In this document: in pieces, positions 1 to 10,331 of the stretch | Layout: every line of letters begins with the position of its first letter | Position numbering within the stretch: the stretch's first letter is position 1 | NCBI RefSeq assembly: GCF_001984825.2 | Contig: NZ_CP043318.1 | Span: 4,588,001-4,652,000, forward strand | Source: Enterobacter chengduensis | Lineage (GTDB): Bacteria > Pseudomonadota > Gammaproteobacteria > Enterobacterales > Enterobacteriaceae | DNA length: 64,000 nucleotides | Direction of reading: 5' to 3' | Translations under genes and position numbers: made by a program | The notes under the pieces: model-generated | Database searches by the model: none | What the model was told of the DNA's origin: nothing | What the model saw: only the letters and a program-made list of their open reading frames with translations

Positions 1-1
1 C

Positions 2-562
2 GCTAACGCCCATCTCTCCCCGCTGCAAACGCACTACGTTGATGGCCCGGTTACGCTGACAAACAACGGCCATACCATTCAGGCCAGCGAACAGGCTGAC
101 ACCCGCGATACCATCACTCTGGATAAGCAAGCCTGGACGTTACAGCAGTTCCACTTCCATGCGCCGAGCGAAAATACCGTGCATGGCAAGAAGTACGCGA
201 TGGAGATGCATCTGGTACATAAAAATGCCAGTGGAGAACTGACGGTGGTGGCCGTCATGTTTGATAAAGGTGCTGCGAATCCTGAGCTGGAAAAGCTGTG
301 GGGCGTAATGCCGCAGCAGGCCGAACAGAACGTCTCCATCAAACAGGATCTTAACCTGAACACACTGCTGCCAAAGGATAAAACGTACTGGCGCTTTAGC
401 GGTTCACTGACTACCCCGCCGTGTTCAGAAGGCGTCACCTGGATTTTGCTTAAGCAGCCCCTGACGGTGTCTGCAGAACAGCTTGAGAAATTTACCCATA
501 CCATGCATCACGATAATAACCGTCCGGTACAGCCGCTGCATGGGCGTGTTGTGGTCGAATAA
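2..562 (+). CDS. cah: Alpha-class carbonic anhydrase, 3' part (partial at left edge)
   Basis: The frame is open from the left edge, so the N-terminus, including any signal peptide, is missing; about 186 residues remain. The visible part carries alpha-class zinc-site signatures: FHFHAPSE near residue 50 supplies two histidines and EMHLVH about 20 residues later supplies the third. The later TTPPCSEGVTW block is also typical of the family. The enzyme hydrates CO2 to bicarbonate and is normally periplasmic in Gram-negative bacteria; location here is inferred. In E. coli prmA, not this gene, precedes dusB, so this looks like a lineage-specific neighbour. Confidence 0.9.
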   Translation, partial: ANAHLSPLQTHYVDGPVTLTNNGHTIQASEQADTRDTITLDKQAWTLQQFHFHAPSENTVHGKKYAMEMHLVHKNASGELTVVAVMFDKGAANPELEKLWGVMPQQAEQNVSIKQDLNLNTLLPKDKTYWRFSGSLTTPPCSEGVTWILLKQPLTVSAEQLEKFTHTMHHDNNRPVQPLHGRVVVE

Positions 563-613
563 GACGCACTTTTCGCATGACGATCATGTTCTAAAATGCG
601 ACGCAGATCGCAA

Positions 614-660
614 AGAAGTGGGAAAATCTGCTGCTAAACGCAGCAGATTATCCCGCTTCT
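614..660. repeat. Long near-perfect intergenic hairpin
   Basis: Positions 614-634 pair with 640-660 around a 5-nt loop (TAAAC). Twenty of 21 positions pair, including one G-T pair at 619/655; the only mismatch is A624/A650. No T-tract follows on either side, so it is not a canonical intrinsic terminator. It lies about 50 bp after the carbonic anhydrase stop and about 165 bp before the fis-type promoter. The rest of 563-892 holds only that promoter and AT-rich sequence. Confidence 0.75.
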
Positions 661-824
661 GTAATGCATTTATTCAGAAATGATGAGAAGTTACGGGAAA
701 TTGTAAGCGCCCATAAAATAACCATTCACGTATAACACAATGATTTAAATAGTGAATAATTTTGAACGGACAGATTGAGCGGCGATTCCTTGATCTACCG
801 CAGTGGATTGTTCAAAGTTTGGCC

Positions 825-892
825 TTTCATCTCGTGCAAAAAATGCGTAATATACGCCGCCTTGCAGTCACAGTATGGTCATTTCTTAACTC
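825..892 (+). promoter_or_regulatory. dusB-fis promoter, rRNA-like and stringent type
   Basis: A -35 hexamer TTTCAT (825-830) and a -10 hexamer TAATAT (848-853) are separated by 17 bp and followed by a GC-rich discriminator (GCCGCC). This matches the E. coli fis promoter, which is known for growth-rate and stringent control and Fis autorepression. The dusB ATG follows at 893. Confidence 0.85.
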
Positions 893-1858
893 ATGCGCAT
901 CGGACACCACCAGCTTAGAAATCGCCTGATCGCAGCCCCTATGGCAGGTATTACAGACCGGCCGTTCAGGACGCTGTGCTACGAGATGGGAGCCGGTTTA
1001 ACCGTATCCGAGATGATGTCGTCTAACCCGCAGGTTTGGGAAAGCGACAAATCCCGCCTTCGGATGGTGCACGTTGATGAACCGGGTATCCGCACCGTGC
1101 AAATTGCCGGAAGCGTACCTGAAGAGATGGCAGATGCCGCGCGGATTAACGTGGAAAGTGGTGCCCAGATTATTGATATCAATATGGGGTGCCCGGCCAA
1201 AAAGGTGAATCGCAAGCTTGCAGGTTCAGCCCTTCTGCAATACCCCGACCAGGTGAAAGCTATCCTGACGGCGGTTGTCAGCGCGGTGGACGTTCCTGTT
1301 ACGTTAAAGATTCGCACGGGTTGGTCGCCGGAACACCGTAACTGTGTAGAGATTGCCCAACTGGCCGAAGATTGTGGCATTCAGGCCCTGACCATTCATG
1401 GACGCACTCGCGCCTGTTTGTTCAACGGCGAAGCTGAATACGACAGCATTCGGGCAGTTAAGCAGAAAGTTTCCATTCCGATTATCGCGAATGGCGACAT
1501 AACTGACCCGCTTAAAGCCAGAGCTGTGCTCGACTATACGGGAGCTGATGCTCTGATGATAGGACGTGCCGCTCAGGGAAGACCCTGGATCTTCCGGGAA
1601 ATCCAGCATTATCTGGACACTGGGGAGCTGCTTGCGCCACTGCCTTTGGCAGAGGTTAAGCGCTTGCTTTGTTCGCATGTTCGGGAACTGCATGACCACT
1701 ACGGTCAGGCAAAAGGGTACCGAATTGCGCGTAAACACGTCTCCTGGTATCTCCAGGAGCACGCTCCAGATGACCAGTTTCGGCGCACATTCAACGCCAT
1801 AGAGGATGCCAGCGTACAGCTGGAGGCGTTGGAGGCATACTTCGAAAATCTTGCGTAA
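893..1858 (+). CDS. dusB: tRNA-dihydrouridine synthase B
   Basis: This 321-residue protein has the DUS TIM-barrel signature. It opens with [13 protein letters not shown] (FMN-binding start), has the catalytic cysteine at residue 100 in [12 protein letters not shown], and has the TIHGRTR and ANGDI phosphate/flavin-binding segments. It reduces uridine to dihydrouridine in the tRNA D-loop using FMN and NADPH. It is the first gene of the dusB-fis operon; fis starts 23 bp after its stop. The ATG lies close to the promoter, and length and start match E. coli DusB. Confidence 0.97.
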   Translation: MRIGHHQLRNRLIAAPMAGITDRPFRTLCYEMGAGLTVSEMMSSNPQVWESDKSRLRMVHVDEPGIRTVQIAGSVPEEMADAARINVESGAQIIDINMGCPAKKVNRKLAGSALLQYPDQVKAILTAVVSAVDVPVTLKIRTGWSPEHRNCVEIAQLAEDCGIQALTIHGRTRACLFNGEAEYDSIRAVKQKVSIPIIANGDITDPLKARAVLDYTGADALMIGRAAQGRPWIFREIQHYLDTGELLAPLPLAEVKRLLCSHVRELHDHYGQAKGYRIARKHVSWYLQEHAPDDQFRRTFNAIEDASVQLEALEAYFENLA

Positions 1859-1881
1859 TGAAATAAAGAGCTGACAGAACT

Positions 1882-2178
1882 ATGTTCGAACAACGCGTAA
1901 ATTCTGACGTACTGACCGTTTCTACCGTTAACTCTCAGGACCAGGTAACTCAAAAGCCCCTGCGTGACTCGGTTAAACAGGCACTGAAGAACTATTTTGC
2001 TCAACTGAACGGTCAGGATGTTAATGACCTGTATGAGCTGGTACTGGCTGAAGTTGAACAGCCACTGTTGGACATGGTGATGCAATACACCCGCGGTAAC
2101 CAGACCCGCGCTGCGCTGATGATGGGTATCAACCGTGGTACTCTGCGTAAGAAACTGAAAAAATACGGCATGAACTGA
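1882..2178 (+). CDS. fis: DNA-binding protein Fis
   Basis: At 98 residues this is the standard Fis length. The N-terminal half is the beta-hairpin arm used for DNA invertase activation. The C-terminal helix-turn-helix ([22 protein letters not shown]) is essentially identical to E. coli as remembered. Fis is a homodimeric nucleoid protein that bends DNA, activates rrn P1 promoters and represses its own operon. Its usual target, an rrn P1 promoter, lies in this window near 20807-20834. Confidence 0.98.
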
Positions 2179-2202
2179 TACTAATCAGTTAAATGCTTGT
2201 TT

Positions 2203-2240
2203 AAAAAGGCGCTCTTCGGCATGGGGAAGCGCCTTTTTTA
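2203..2240 (+). terminator. Intrinsic terminator after fis
   Basis: AAAAAGGCGC (2203-2212) pairs with GCGCCTTTTT (2229-2238), followed by more T. It starts 24 bp after the fis stop. Confidence 0.9.
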
Positions 2241-2355
2241 TTCCCTGCCCCGCTCCGTCAACGCATTGTAAACCTTCGCTTATCCCGCTTTCCAACCTCG
2301 GTTTTTCGTGTATATTTCCCCCACCTTACTGGCGCTCTTCTCGCGGAATGACACA

Positions 2356-2520
2356 ATGATTCGTAAATACTGGTGGCTGGTTGTCTTTGCAATCTTCGTT
2401 CTCGTTTTCGATGCACTCCTGATGCAGTGGATAGAACTGATGAGCACCGAAACCGACAAGTGTCGCAATATGAACTCCGTCAATCCGCTGAAGCTCGTGA
2501 ACTGCTCAGAGCTCGACTAA
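2356..2520 (+). CDS. yhdU: Small membrane protein YhdU (DUF2556)
   Basis: This 54-residue protein has a single hydrophobic segment (about residues 5-24) followed by a polar tail with the conserved TETDKCRNMNSVNPLKL block. The ATG at 2356 is preferred over an in-frame ATG 16 codons upstream because MIRKYWW is the start in E. coli YhdU. In E. coli, yhdJ lies between fis and yhdU; no yhdJ is present here. Function is unknown; an inner-membrane location is predicted from the hydrophobic segment. Confidence 0.85.
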   Translation: MIRKYWWLVVFAIFVLVFDALLMQWIELMSTETDKCRNMNSVNPLKLVNCSELD

Positions 2521-2659
2521 CCACCCGATTGCGCACCTCACCCCGTGATTACCCACTAAAAACGGGGATTTAAATCCCTTTGAGCCATTACCTGACGGTG
2601 ATAATGTCTCGCCCTTCTCAACCGCTCTAGCGTAACCCCACACTTGAGTAGAACCGTCC

Positions 2660-4741
2660 ATGCTGGCCAGCCAATACAACCCTATCCTTGTCGTCCTCTC
2701 CTTTGTTGTGGCTATTCTTGCGGCCTATACCGCACTGAACATGGCTGCACGCGTCGCCGGGAGTGAGGGCGTCGCTGCCCGCGTCTGGCTGGCTGGGGGA
2801 GGTATTGCTATGGGCATTGGCGTGTGGGCCATGCATTTTATCGGCATGCTGGCGATGGACCTCTCCATGAGCATGAGCTACAACGCCAGCCTGACGGTGT
2901 TATCCATGGTCATCGCCGTGGGTTCGTCACTGTTCGCGCTCTGGCTCGTGAGCTGCGAGCAATTACGCTTGCGCCGTCTGCTGCCCGGCGCGCTGGTGAT
3001 GGGAAGCGGTATTGTTGCTATGCATTACACCGGCATGGCCGCGCTGGAAGTGAAGCCGGGGATTGTCTGGGACAAGCTCTGGGTGGCCATTTCGGTCGCG
3101 ATTGCGCTTGCCGCTTCTCTCGCGGCATTGTGGCTGACCTTCCGCCTGCGTCGTGAAGCCGCGCAGGTCGTGCTGATGCGCATGGGGGCCGCCATCACGA
3201 TGGGAATTGCGATTGCCGGTATGCATTATGCCGGAATGAAAGCCGCGCAGTTTCCCATGTCCACAATGGTTCATCATGCGGGGATTAACGGAAGCTGGCT
3301 GGCGGTGCTGGTCAGCGTCGTCGCGCTCTCTATTCTTGGCATCACCCTGCTGGTGTCGATGCTGGATGCCCGCCTTCAGGCACGTACCGCCCTTCTGGCC
3401 TCATCGCTTGCAGAAGCGAACCGGGAACTTGCTCAACTGGCGTTGCACGACACCCTGACGCGCCTGCCCAACCGTATCCTGCTGGAAGACCGACTCGATC
3501 AGGCCATCAGCAAAGCCGATCGTGAAGGGAGCCACTTTGCCCTGATGTTCATGGATCTCGACGGCTTTAAAGCCATCAATGACGCCTACGGTCATGATGT
3601 CGGCGACAGGCTGCTGGTCGCCGTTACGCAGCGTCTGCTGCAGCTTCTGAAAGGCCAGTTCACGCTTGCACGTATCGGCGGTGATGAATTTGTTCTGCTG
3701 GCAGAGGGAGAAGGCCCGGACGACGCGGCATCGCTGGCGAATGCGCTGGTGCGCGCGATCGATAGTCCGTTCACTCTCGGCCCCTATGAACTGATGGTGA
3801 CCCTCAGCATAGGTATCGCGCTGTATCCTCACGACGGCAAAACCGAGCGCGAGCTGATGTTTAACGCCGACGCGGCGATGTATCACACGAAGCATATGGG
3901 CCGTAACGGTTACCATTTTTTCCAGCCCTCCATGAACTCCCTGGCGCAGACCCATCTTCAGCTAATGAACGATCTGTGGATGGCGATCGATCGCCATGAG
4001 CTACGCCTGCTGTATCAGCCAAAATTTCACGCCCCTGCGGGACCTTTACTCGGATTCGAGGCGTTATTGCGCTGGCAGCACCCTAAGCAGGGTCTCCTGA
4101 CGCCGGACCTTTTTCTACCGCTAGCGGAAAAAACGGGGCTGATTATCCCTATTGGTAACTGGGTGATTAACGAAGCCTGCCGCCAGCTGCGGGAGTGGCA
4201 TCTTCAGGGGCATCAAAGCTGGTCAATGGCGGTAAACCTGTCGACGCTGCAGTTTGAACAACCTTCGCTGGTTAACACAGTTCTCGACTGTCTGGCACTT
4301 CACCATGTACCGCCGGAAATGTTGATCCTCGAAGTGACGGAAACGACGGCAATGAGCAACCCGGATGAGAGCGTGCGGGTGCTGACAGAGCTGACGGATG
4401 CGGGTGTGAAGGCCTCCATTGATGATTTTGGCACCGGATATTCGAGCTTGCTGTATCTCAAGCGCTTACCGGCCTGTGAGTTGAAAATCGACAGGGCATT
4501 CGTGAAAGAGCTTAGCGGCGAAAGCGAGGATGCCACCATTGTCTCTGCGATTGTGGCCCTCGCTAAAACGCTTAACCTGAAAGTCGTGGCTGAAGGTGTA
4601 GAAACCGAAGCACAGCAGGCCTTTTTAACCGAGCTGGGCTGTAACACCCTTCAGGGTTATCTGTTAGGTAAACCCGCCAGCCCGCAGACCATAGAAGCAC
4701 TTTGTGCCCGAGGGGAAATGTTACCAGGCGTCGAGCTATAA
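2660..4741 (+). CDS. MHYT-GGDEF-EAL membrane cyclic-di-GMP enzyme
   Basis: This 693-residue protein starts with about 240 residues of membrane helices carrying the repeated MHYT signature (MHFIGM, MHYTGM, MHYAGM), a proposed metal- or gas-sensing module. A GGDEF domain follows, with an intact RIGGDEF motif (residues 338-344). An EAL domain completes it, with EAL at 467-469 and DDFGTGYSS, KIDRAF and VAEGVE blocks present. Diguanylate cyclase and phosphodiesterase residues are both there, so either activity is possible. No RxxD inhibitory site is seen five residues before GGDEF. E. coli has no gene here. Its 3' end overlaps acrS on the opposite strand by 85 bp. Confidence 0.93.
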   Translation: MLASQYNPILVVLSFVVAILAAYTALNMAARVAGSEGVAARVWLAGGGIAMGIGVWAMHFIGMLAMDLSMSMSYNASLTVLSMVIAVGSSLFALWLVSCEQLRLRRLLPGALVMGSGIVAMHYTGMAALEVKPGIVWDKLWVAISVAIALAASLAALWLTFRLRREAAQVVLMRMGAAITMGIAIAGMHYAGMKAAQFPMSTMVHHAGINGSWLAVLVSVVALSILGITLLVSMLDARLQARTALLASSLAEANRELAQLALHDTLTRLPNRILLEDRLDQAISKADREGSHFALMFMDLDGFKAINDAYGHDVGDRLLVAVTQRLLQLLKGQFTLARIGGDEFVLLAEGEGPDDAASLANALVRAIDSPFTLGPYELMVTLSIGIALYPHDGKTERELMFNADAAMYHTKHMGRNGYHFFQPSMNSLAQTHLQLMNDLWMAIDRHELRLLYQPKFHAPAGPLLGFEALLRWQHPKQGLLTPDLFLPLAEKTGLIIPIGNWVINEACRQLREWHLQGHQSWSMAVNLSTLQFEQPSLVNTVLDCLALHHVPPEMLILEVTETTAMSNPDESVRVLTELTDAGVKASIDDFGTGYSSLLYLKRLPACELKIDRAFVKELSGESEDATIVSAIVALAKTLNLKVVAEGVETEAQQAFLTELGCNTLQGYLLGKPASPQTIEALCARGEMLPGVEL

Positions 4742-5376
4742 GCTTCAACATCAGGCGACACGCGAATGACAGGAAGTGTCGCCAGTATGCTATCGACCAG
4801 AGCGGGAGCCTGCTGATAAAGATTAAAACTGTCATTATTCATTAACCGGTTTTTAATTATTCCGCTAAAAAAACCGTGGAAAACAATCAAGGTGAGATCC
4901 ACATTCATCTTTGGCGAAATGATATTCCGCGAAATACAGGTCTCGAGCGTGGCGCGCAGCGTGTCATCATTGAATCCAATCCGTTTTCTGATTTCTCTCT
5001 CTGAAATCATATCGCTGCTAAATTCACATTTATGATACAGAATTTGTAAAAGCGCACACTGCCGGGGTTCATGGGCAATATACTGCAACGCAGTAATAAA
5101 TTGCTCACGAAGTTTTAACAATGGATCGTCATTATCAGAGAGAGAAAGCCTGTCGCGAATAATGTCGCGGAGCGGTAACTGCTGCTCCCAGATGGCATTA
5201 AATATTTCAGTTTTACTGTTGAAGTGCCAATAGATTGCACCGCGCGTCACCTGTGCTGCATCGGCTATGTCCGTCAGCGTCGTGCTGGCTACGCCACGCG
5301 TCGCAAACTGTCCGATTGCCGCCTCAATCAGCTGCTGCCGGGTTTGTAGAGCCTCTTCTTTCTTTTTACGCGCCAT
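4657..5376 (-). CDS. acrS: TetR-family repressor AcrS, C-terminally extended
   Basis: The N-terminal TetR helix-turn-helix spans about residues 8-55, with the TLTDIADAAQVTRGAIYWHF signature. AcrS represses transcription of RND pump genes, including acrAB in E. coli. The ATG at 5376 (MARKKK) is chosen over an in-frame TTG two codons upstream because AcrR and AcrS start at this point and a purine-rich AAGAG lies upstream. At 239 residues it is longer than E. coli AcrS (about 220). About the last 28 codons lie antisense to the end of the EAL gene and do not resemble a TetR tail. It is divergent from acrE. Confidence 0.9.
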   Translation of the reverse strand: MARKKKEEALQTRQQLIEAAIGQFATRGVASTTLTDIADAAQVTRGAIYWHFNSKTEIFNAIWEQQLPLRDIIRDRLSLSDNDDPLLKLREQFITALQYIAHEPRQCALLQILYHKCEFSSDMISEREIRKRIGFNDDTLRATLETCISRNIISPKMNVDLTLIVFHGFFSGIIKNRLMNNDSFNLYQQAPALVDSILATLPVIRVSPDVEAYSSTPGNISPRAQSASMVCGLAGLPNR

Positions 5377-5762
5377 AGGCAACTACTCTTTACTCATAAG
5401 GTTTAAAGGTAATATTGCGTTCATGCAAATGTAAGTATTCCCTAAAATCAGTTTTAATTTTGCACAAAAAAAGTCAGCCCTCTTAATTTATAAGAGATAC
5501 AAATACATCAAACCGATTAAATTGATGACATGAATAATTAGGGCGCGTTAAATCCATTTACCTGATTTACAGTCCTGAAGTATATCTCTGAATGGACCGA
5601 GTCTGATTCTGATTTTTTCTATAAGCACGGTCATTCGCACTTATAAATTAAAAAACATTAAATACCCTCATTATTATACGCAGCTACATTTTATTTTTAT
5701 CCCTCTGCCCCAGCCACCGATTTGCGGCATATATCGGTTGATGGATATTTAAAGGAACAGTA
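5377..5762. promoter_or_regulatory. acrS-acrE divergent control region
   Basis: A 386-bp AT-rich intergenic region lies between the repressor and the pump operon. At 5420-5437, close to the acrS start, the minus strand reads TACTTACATTTGCATGAA. It resembles one half of the AcrR operator, with a one-base spacing change, so it is a candidate AcrR/AcrS site. I could not assign an acrE promoter with confidence. AT-richness fits the known H-NS silencing of acrEF in E. coli. Confidence 0.45.
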
Positions 5763-6902
5763 ATGACGATTCATTTCAGACGCTTACCCCTAGCCGGTTT
5801 CATTGTCTGCGCGGTACTGCTCTCAGGATGCGATGGCCAGGAAAACCCACAACAACATCCGCAGGCGCCCCAGGTCAGCGTGCATATTGTGAAAAGCGCC
5901 CCGCTGGCTGTCACCACTGAACTCCCGGGCAGAACGGATGCGTTCCGCGTTGCAGAGGTTCGTCCTCAGGTTAGCGGTATTATCCTGCGTCGTAATTTTA
6001 CGGAAGGTAGCGATGTAAAAGCGGGTGATTCACTTTATCAGATTGATCCTGCGACCTATCAGGCCGCCTATGAGAGCGCGAAAGGCGAACTGGCGAAGGC
6101 TCAGGCGGCGGCCAATATTGCGCACCTGACGGTAAAACGTTATCTCCCGCTGGTTGGCACCCAATATGTCAGTAAGCAGGAGTATGACCAGGCCGTGGCG
6201 ACGGCTCAGCAGGCAGATGCCAGCGTGATTGCCGCAAAAGCCGGCGTTGAAAGCGCACGAATCAACCTCGCCTATACCAAAGTGACCTCTCCTGTTGATG
6301 GTCGTATCGGGAAATCCAGCGTGACTGAAGGGGCGCTGGTGACGAACGGGCAAGCCGCAGCGCTGGCAACGGTCCAGCAGCTCGATCCGATTTATGTCGA
6401 TGTTACTCAGTCCAGCAATGACTTTATGCGCCTGAAACAGACGAGCCTGCAGAAAGGCGACACGGCCAGCAGCGTTGAGCTGCTGATGGAAAATGGACAG
6501 CCCTATCCGCTGAAAGGCACATTACAGTTCTCAGACGTCACGGTTGATGAAAGTACCGGCTCGATTACCCTGCGCGCCATTTTCCCGAACCCTCAGCACC
6601 TGCTGTTACCCGGCATGTTTATTCGCGCGCGCATTGATGAAGGTACCCAGCCAGATGCGATTCTGGTGCCACAGCAAGGCGTGACCCGTACACCACGAGG
6701 CGATGCAACCGTCATGGTGGTAAACAATAAAAACCAGGTTGAACCGCGTACCGTCGTCGCCCCGCAGGCAATTGGCGATCGCTGGCTGGTAACGGAAGGG
6801 CTGAAAAACGGTGACCGCGTGATTGTCAGCGGGCTACAGAAAGTCAGACCAGGGGTAACCGTCGTCGCGACGCCGGATACCACCACGACGCCAGCCGGTT
6901 AA
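5763..6902 (+). CDS. acrE: RND efflux membrane-fusion lipoprotein AcrE
   Basis: This 379-residue periplasmic adaptor has a lipoprotein signal peptide ending in the lipobox LLSGC (cysteine near residue 23). Lipoyl/barrel-sandwich segments follow ([31 protein letters not shown]) and flank an alpha-helical hairpin of about residues 95-165. The beta-barrel segment contains [21 protein letters not shown]. It links the AcrF pump to TolC. acrF starts 11 bp after its stop, so the two are co-transcribed. AcrA is a close paralogue, but the acrS/yhdV context identifies AcrE. Confidence 0.94.
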   Translation: MTIHFRRLPLAGFIVCAVLLSGCDGQENPQQHPQAPQVSVHIVKSAPLAVTTELPGRTDAFRVAEVRPQVSGIILRRNFTEGSDVKAGDSLYQIDPATYQAAYESAKGELAKAQAAANIAHLTVKRYLPLVGTQYVSKQEYDQAVATAQQADASVIAAKAGVESARINLAYTKVTSPVDGRIGKSSVTEGALVTNGQAAALATVQQLDPIYVDVTQSSNDFMRLKQTSLQKGDTASSVELLMENGQPYPLKGTLQFSDVTVDESTGSITLRAIFPNPQHLLLPGMFIRARIDEGTQPDAILVPQQGVTRTPRGDATVMVVNNKNQVEPRTVVAPQAIGDRWLVTEGLKNGDRVIVSGLQKVRPGVTVVATPDTTTTPAG

Positions 6903-6913
6903 GGGACGACGAC

Positions 6914-9900
6914 ATGGCTAATTTCTTTATTCAGAGACCGGTTTTCGCCTGGGTGCTGGCCATCATTTTGATGATTGCAGGCGGGCTGGCCATTCTCAAA
7001 CTTCCCGTCGCACAGTATCCGACCATTGCCCCTCCCGCCGTCGCGATATCCGCGACCTACCCGGGCGCTGATGCGCAAACGGTGCAGGATACCGTGACTC
7101 AGGTTATCGAGCAAAATATGAACGGCATCGATAACCTGATGTATATGTCCTCCACCAGCGATTCAGCGGGTAACGTCACCATCACCCTGACCTTTGAGTC
7201 AGGTACCGACCCGGATATCGCGCAGGTGCAGGTACAGAACAAGCTGCAGCTCGCGATGCCGCTGCTGCCGCAAGAGGTGCAGCAGCAAGGGATTGGCGTG
7301 GAGAAATCCAGCAGCAGCTTCCTGCTGGTCGCCGGTTTTGTTTCAGACAACAAAAATCTCACGCAGGATGATATCTCAGACTACGTCGCCTCAAACGTCA
7401 AAGATGCCATCAGCCGAACGTCTGGTGTCGGTGACGTCCAGCTGTTTGGCGCTCAGTATGCGATGCGCATCTGGCTCGACAGCAACGCGATGAACAAATA
7501 CCAGCTGACGCCGCTGGATATTATCAATCAGCTGAAAACGCAGAACGATCAGATAGCGGCAGGTCAGCTGGGTGGAGCGCCGTCTATTCCCGGGCAGCAG
7601 CTGAATGCCTCGATCATCGCGCAAACCCGCCTGAAATCACCGGAGGAGTTTGGCCGCGTGACGCTCAAGGTCAATCAGGATGGCTCGATGGTTCATCTGA
7701 AGGACGTGGCGCGTATTGAGCTGGGTGGCGAAAACTACAACATGGTCACTAAAATCAACGGGCAGGCAGCAACCGGTCTGGGGATTAAGCTGGCGACCGG
7801 AGCAAATGCGCTGGACACTGCGGCAGCGATTAAGACCAAGCTGGCGCAACTGCAGGAGTTCTTCCCGCAGGGACTTAAGGTTGTCTATCCCTATGACACG
7901 ACGCCTTTTGTAAAAATCTCCATCCACGAAGTCGTGAAGACCCTGTTTGAAGCGATCGTTCTCGTCTTCCTGGTGATGTACCTGTTTCTGCAAAACCTGC
8001 GTGCGACGCTCATCCCAACCATCGCGGTACCGGTCGTTCTGTTGGGTACCTTCGCGGTTCTGGCGGCGTTCGGTTTCTCCATCAATACCCTGACGATGTT
8101 CGGCATGGTGCTGGCGATAGGTCTGCTGGTCGATGACGCCATCGTGGTCGTTGAGAACGTTGAACGCGTCATGGTCGAGGACAAACTGCCGCCGAAAGAG
8201 GCCACGCAGAAGTCGATGGAGCAGATCCAGGGCGCGCTGGTGGGGATCGCCATGGTGCTCTCGGCGGTCTTTATTCCAATGGCCTTTTTTGGCGGCTCAA
8301 CGGGGGCAATCTATCGTCAGTTCTCACTGACTATCGTTTCCGCTATGGCGCTGTCCGTACTGGTTGCGCTTATCCTGACGCCCGCCCTCTGCGCAACGTT
8401 GCTTAAGCCCGTCTCCGATGACCATCATGAGAAGAAAAGTGGCTTCTTCGGCTGGTTTAATGCGCTTTTTGATAAGAGCGTGGATCACTACAGCAACAGC
8501 GTGAGCGGTATTTTGCGTAAGACCGGGCGCTATCTGGTGGTGTACGTCATTATCGTCGCTGGGATGGCGGTGCTCTTCCTGCGCTTGCCCACCTCATTCC
8601 TACCTGAAGAGGATCAGGGAGTGTTTATGACGATGGTGCAGCTTCCGGCAGGGGCAACCCAAACGCGTACTCAGCAGGTCCTCGACCAGGTTCAGGATTA
8701 CTACCTGAACAAAGAGAAGGCAAACGTTGAATCCGTCTTTACCGTAAACGGCTTTAGCTTTAGCGGCCAGGGTCAGAACTCCGGTATTGCCTTCATCAGC
8801 CTGAAGCCCTGGGAGGAGCGCCAGGGGTCGGAAAATGGCGTCGAAGCCATTGTGGGTCGCGCGACGAAAGCCTTCAGTCAGATTAAAGATGGTCTTGTGT
8901 TCCCGTTTAACCTGCCTGCCATTATTGAGCTGGGCACCGCGACGGGCTTCGACTTTGAACTGATCGATCAGGCTAACCTGGGACATACCCAGCTGACGCA
9001 GGCGCGTAACCAGCTGCTCGGCATGGTGAAAGAGCATCCTGACCTGCTGGTTCGCGTGCGTCCTAACGGCCTTGAAGATACGCCTCAGTTCAAGCTGGAT
9101 GTCGACCAGGAGAAAGCGCAGGCGCTGGGCATTAGTCTTTCTGACGTTAACCAGACGATTTCGACTTCCTTAGGCGGCACCTATGTGAACGACTTTATCG
9201 ATCATGGGCGCGTGAAAAAGGTCTACGTACAGGCCGATGCGAAATTCCGTATGTTGCCGGGAGATATCAACAACCTTTACGTACGCAGCGCGAATGGAAA
9301 AATGGTCCCGTTCTCCGCCTTTAGCAACGCGAAGTGGGTCTATGGTTCGCCTCGCCTGGAGCGCTACAACGGGATGCCCTCTATGGAGATCCTCGGTGAG
9401 TCAGCCCCGGGTAAAAGTACCGGTGAGGCGATGGTGATGATGGAAAGCCTCGCGGCAAAACTGCCTACAGGCATCGGCTATGACTGGACGGGGATGTCTT
9501 ACCAGGAGCGGCTCTCGGGTAACCAGGCGCCTGCACTGTACGCCATTTCACTGATCGTGGTGTTCCTGTGTCTGGCAGCGCTGTATGAAAGCTGGTCCAT
9601 TCCGTTCTCCGTCATGCTGGTTGTGCCGCTGGGGGTCATCGGGGCGCTTCTCGCAGCCTCACTGCGCGGGTTAAACAATGACGTCTATTTCCAGGTCGGT
9701 CTGCTGACAACGATTGGTTTATCGGCGAAAAACGCCATTCTGATCGTCGAGTTTGCAAAAGACCTCATGGATAAAGAAGGCAAAGGCATTATTGAAGCCA
9801 CCCTGGAGGCTTCACGAATGCGCCTTCGACCGATCCTGATGACGTCTCTGGCCTTTATCCTTGGCGTCATGCCGCTGGTAATAAGCACCGGGGCCGGCAG

Positions 9901-10027
9901 CGGCGCGCAAAACGCCGTTGGTACGGGCGTGATGGGAGGCATGCTTTCCGCAACGCTTCTGGCGATTTTCTTCGTGCCCGTCTTCTTTGTGGTTGTCCGG
10001 CGGCGGTTCACCCGCCATAAAGATTAA
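6914..10027 (+). CDS. acrF: RND multidrug efflux transporter AcrF
   Basis: At 1037 residues this is the size of the HAE1 RND family. It has twelve predicted membrane helices and two large periplasmic loops. The proton-relay residues are intact: Asp407-Asp408 in [16 protein letters not shown] and Lys939 in [15 protein letters not shown]. The protein exports dyes, detergents and antibiotics by proton antiport in a trimer with AcrE and TolC. It is the second gene of acrEF and ends 9 bp before a strong terminator. Confidence 0.96.
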   Translation: MANFFIQRPVFAWVLAIILMIAGGLAILKLPVAQYPTIAPPAVAISATYPGADAQTVQDTVTQVIEQNMNGIDNLMYMSSTSDSAGNVTITLTFESGTDPDIAQVQVQNKLQLAMPLLPQEVQQQGIGVEKSSSSFLLVAGFVSDNKNLTQDDISDYVASNVKDAISRTSGVGDVQLFGAQYAMRIWLDSNAMNKYQLTPLDIINQLKTQNDQIAAGQLGGAPSIPGQQLNASIIAQTRLKSPEEFGRVTLKVNQDGSMVHLKDVARIELGGENYNMVTKINGQAATGLGIKLATGANALDTAAAIKTKLAQLQEFFPQGLKVVYPYDTTPFVKISIHEVVKTLFEAIVLVFLVMYLFLQNLRATLIPTIAVPVVLLGTFAVLAAFGFSINTLTMFGMVLAIGLLVDDAIVVVENVERVMVEDKLPPKEATQKSMEQIQGALVGIAMVLSAVFIPMAFFGGSTGAIYRQFSLTIVSAMALSVLVALILTPALCATLLKPVSDDHHEKKSGFFGWFNALFDKSVDHYSNSVSGILRKTGRYLVVYVIIVAGMAVLFLRLPTSFLPEEDQGVFMTMVQLPAGATQTRTQQVLDQVQDYYLNKEKANVESVFTVNGFSFSGQGQNSGIAFISLKPWEERQGSENGVEAIVGRATKAFSQIKDGLVFPFNLPAIIELGTATGFDFELIDQANLGHTQLTQARNQLLGMVKEHPDLLVRVRPNGLEDTPQFKLDVDQEKAQALGISLSDVNQTISTSLGGTYVNDFIDHGRVKKVYVQADAKFRMLPGDINNLYVRSANGKMVPFSAFSNAKWVYGSPRLERYNGMPSMEILGESAPGKSTGEAMVMMESLAAKLPTGIGYDWTGMSYQERLSGNQAPALYAISLIVVFLCLAALYESWSIPFSVMLVVPLGVIGALLAASLRGLNNDVYFQVGLLTTIGLSAKNAILIVEFAKDLMDKEGKGIIEATLEASRMRLRPILMTSLAFILGVMPLVISTGAGSGAQNAVGTGVMGGMLSATLLAIFFVPVFFVVVRRRFTRHKD

Positions 10028-10036
10028 TGTTTCCCT

Positions 10037-10065
10037 AAAAAGGCACCTTTGGTGCCTTTTTTATT
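10037..10065 (+). terminator. Intrinsic terminator after acrF
   Basis: AAAAAGGCACC pairs with GGTGCCTTTTTT (up to 10062), with a TTT loop and a T-rich tail. The next 270 bp to yhdV are AT-rich and hold no gene that I can support. Confidence 0.9.
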
Positions 10066-10331
10066 TTTAACATTAACGATGAATTAGGTTTTACATGAAG
10101 GCCGTTTAAATAACAGGATGATTTGCATTAAGTAAAAACAGTCTCTTGCAGCTTCACAATGTCTCCATTAATTCATCCTGAAACCGGCTTTTCTCCACGA
10201 TTTTTACAAACTACATAATTTGAGATTATTCCTCGTGTAACGGGGAGTTATGCCGATGGTAAAATAACCTCCAGTTCGTTAATAGCCCTCCTGGCTTTAT
10301 TGCGGATGAGAAATAATACTGAGGTAACATC

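Noticed and set aside
614..660. Reading the long hairpin as the terminator of the carbonic anhydrase gene
   Set aside because: There is no T-tract on either side and the stem is much longer than usual. It is listed as a repeat instead.
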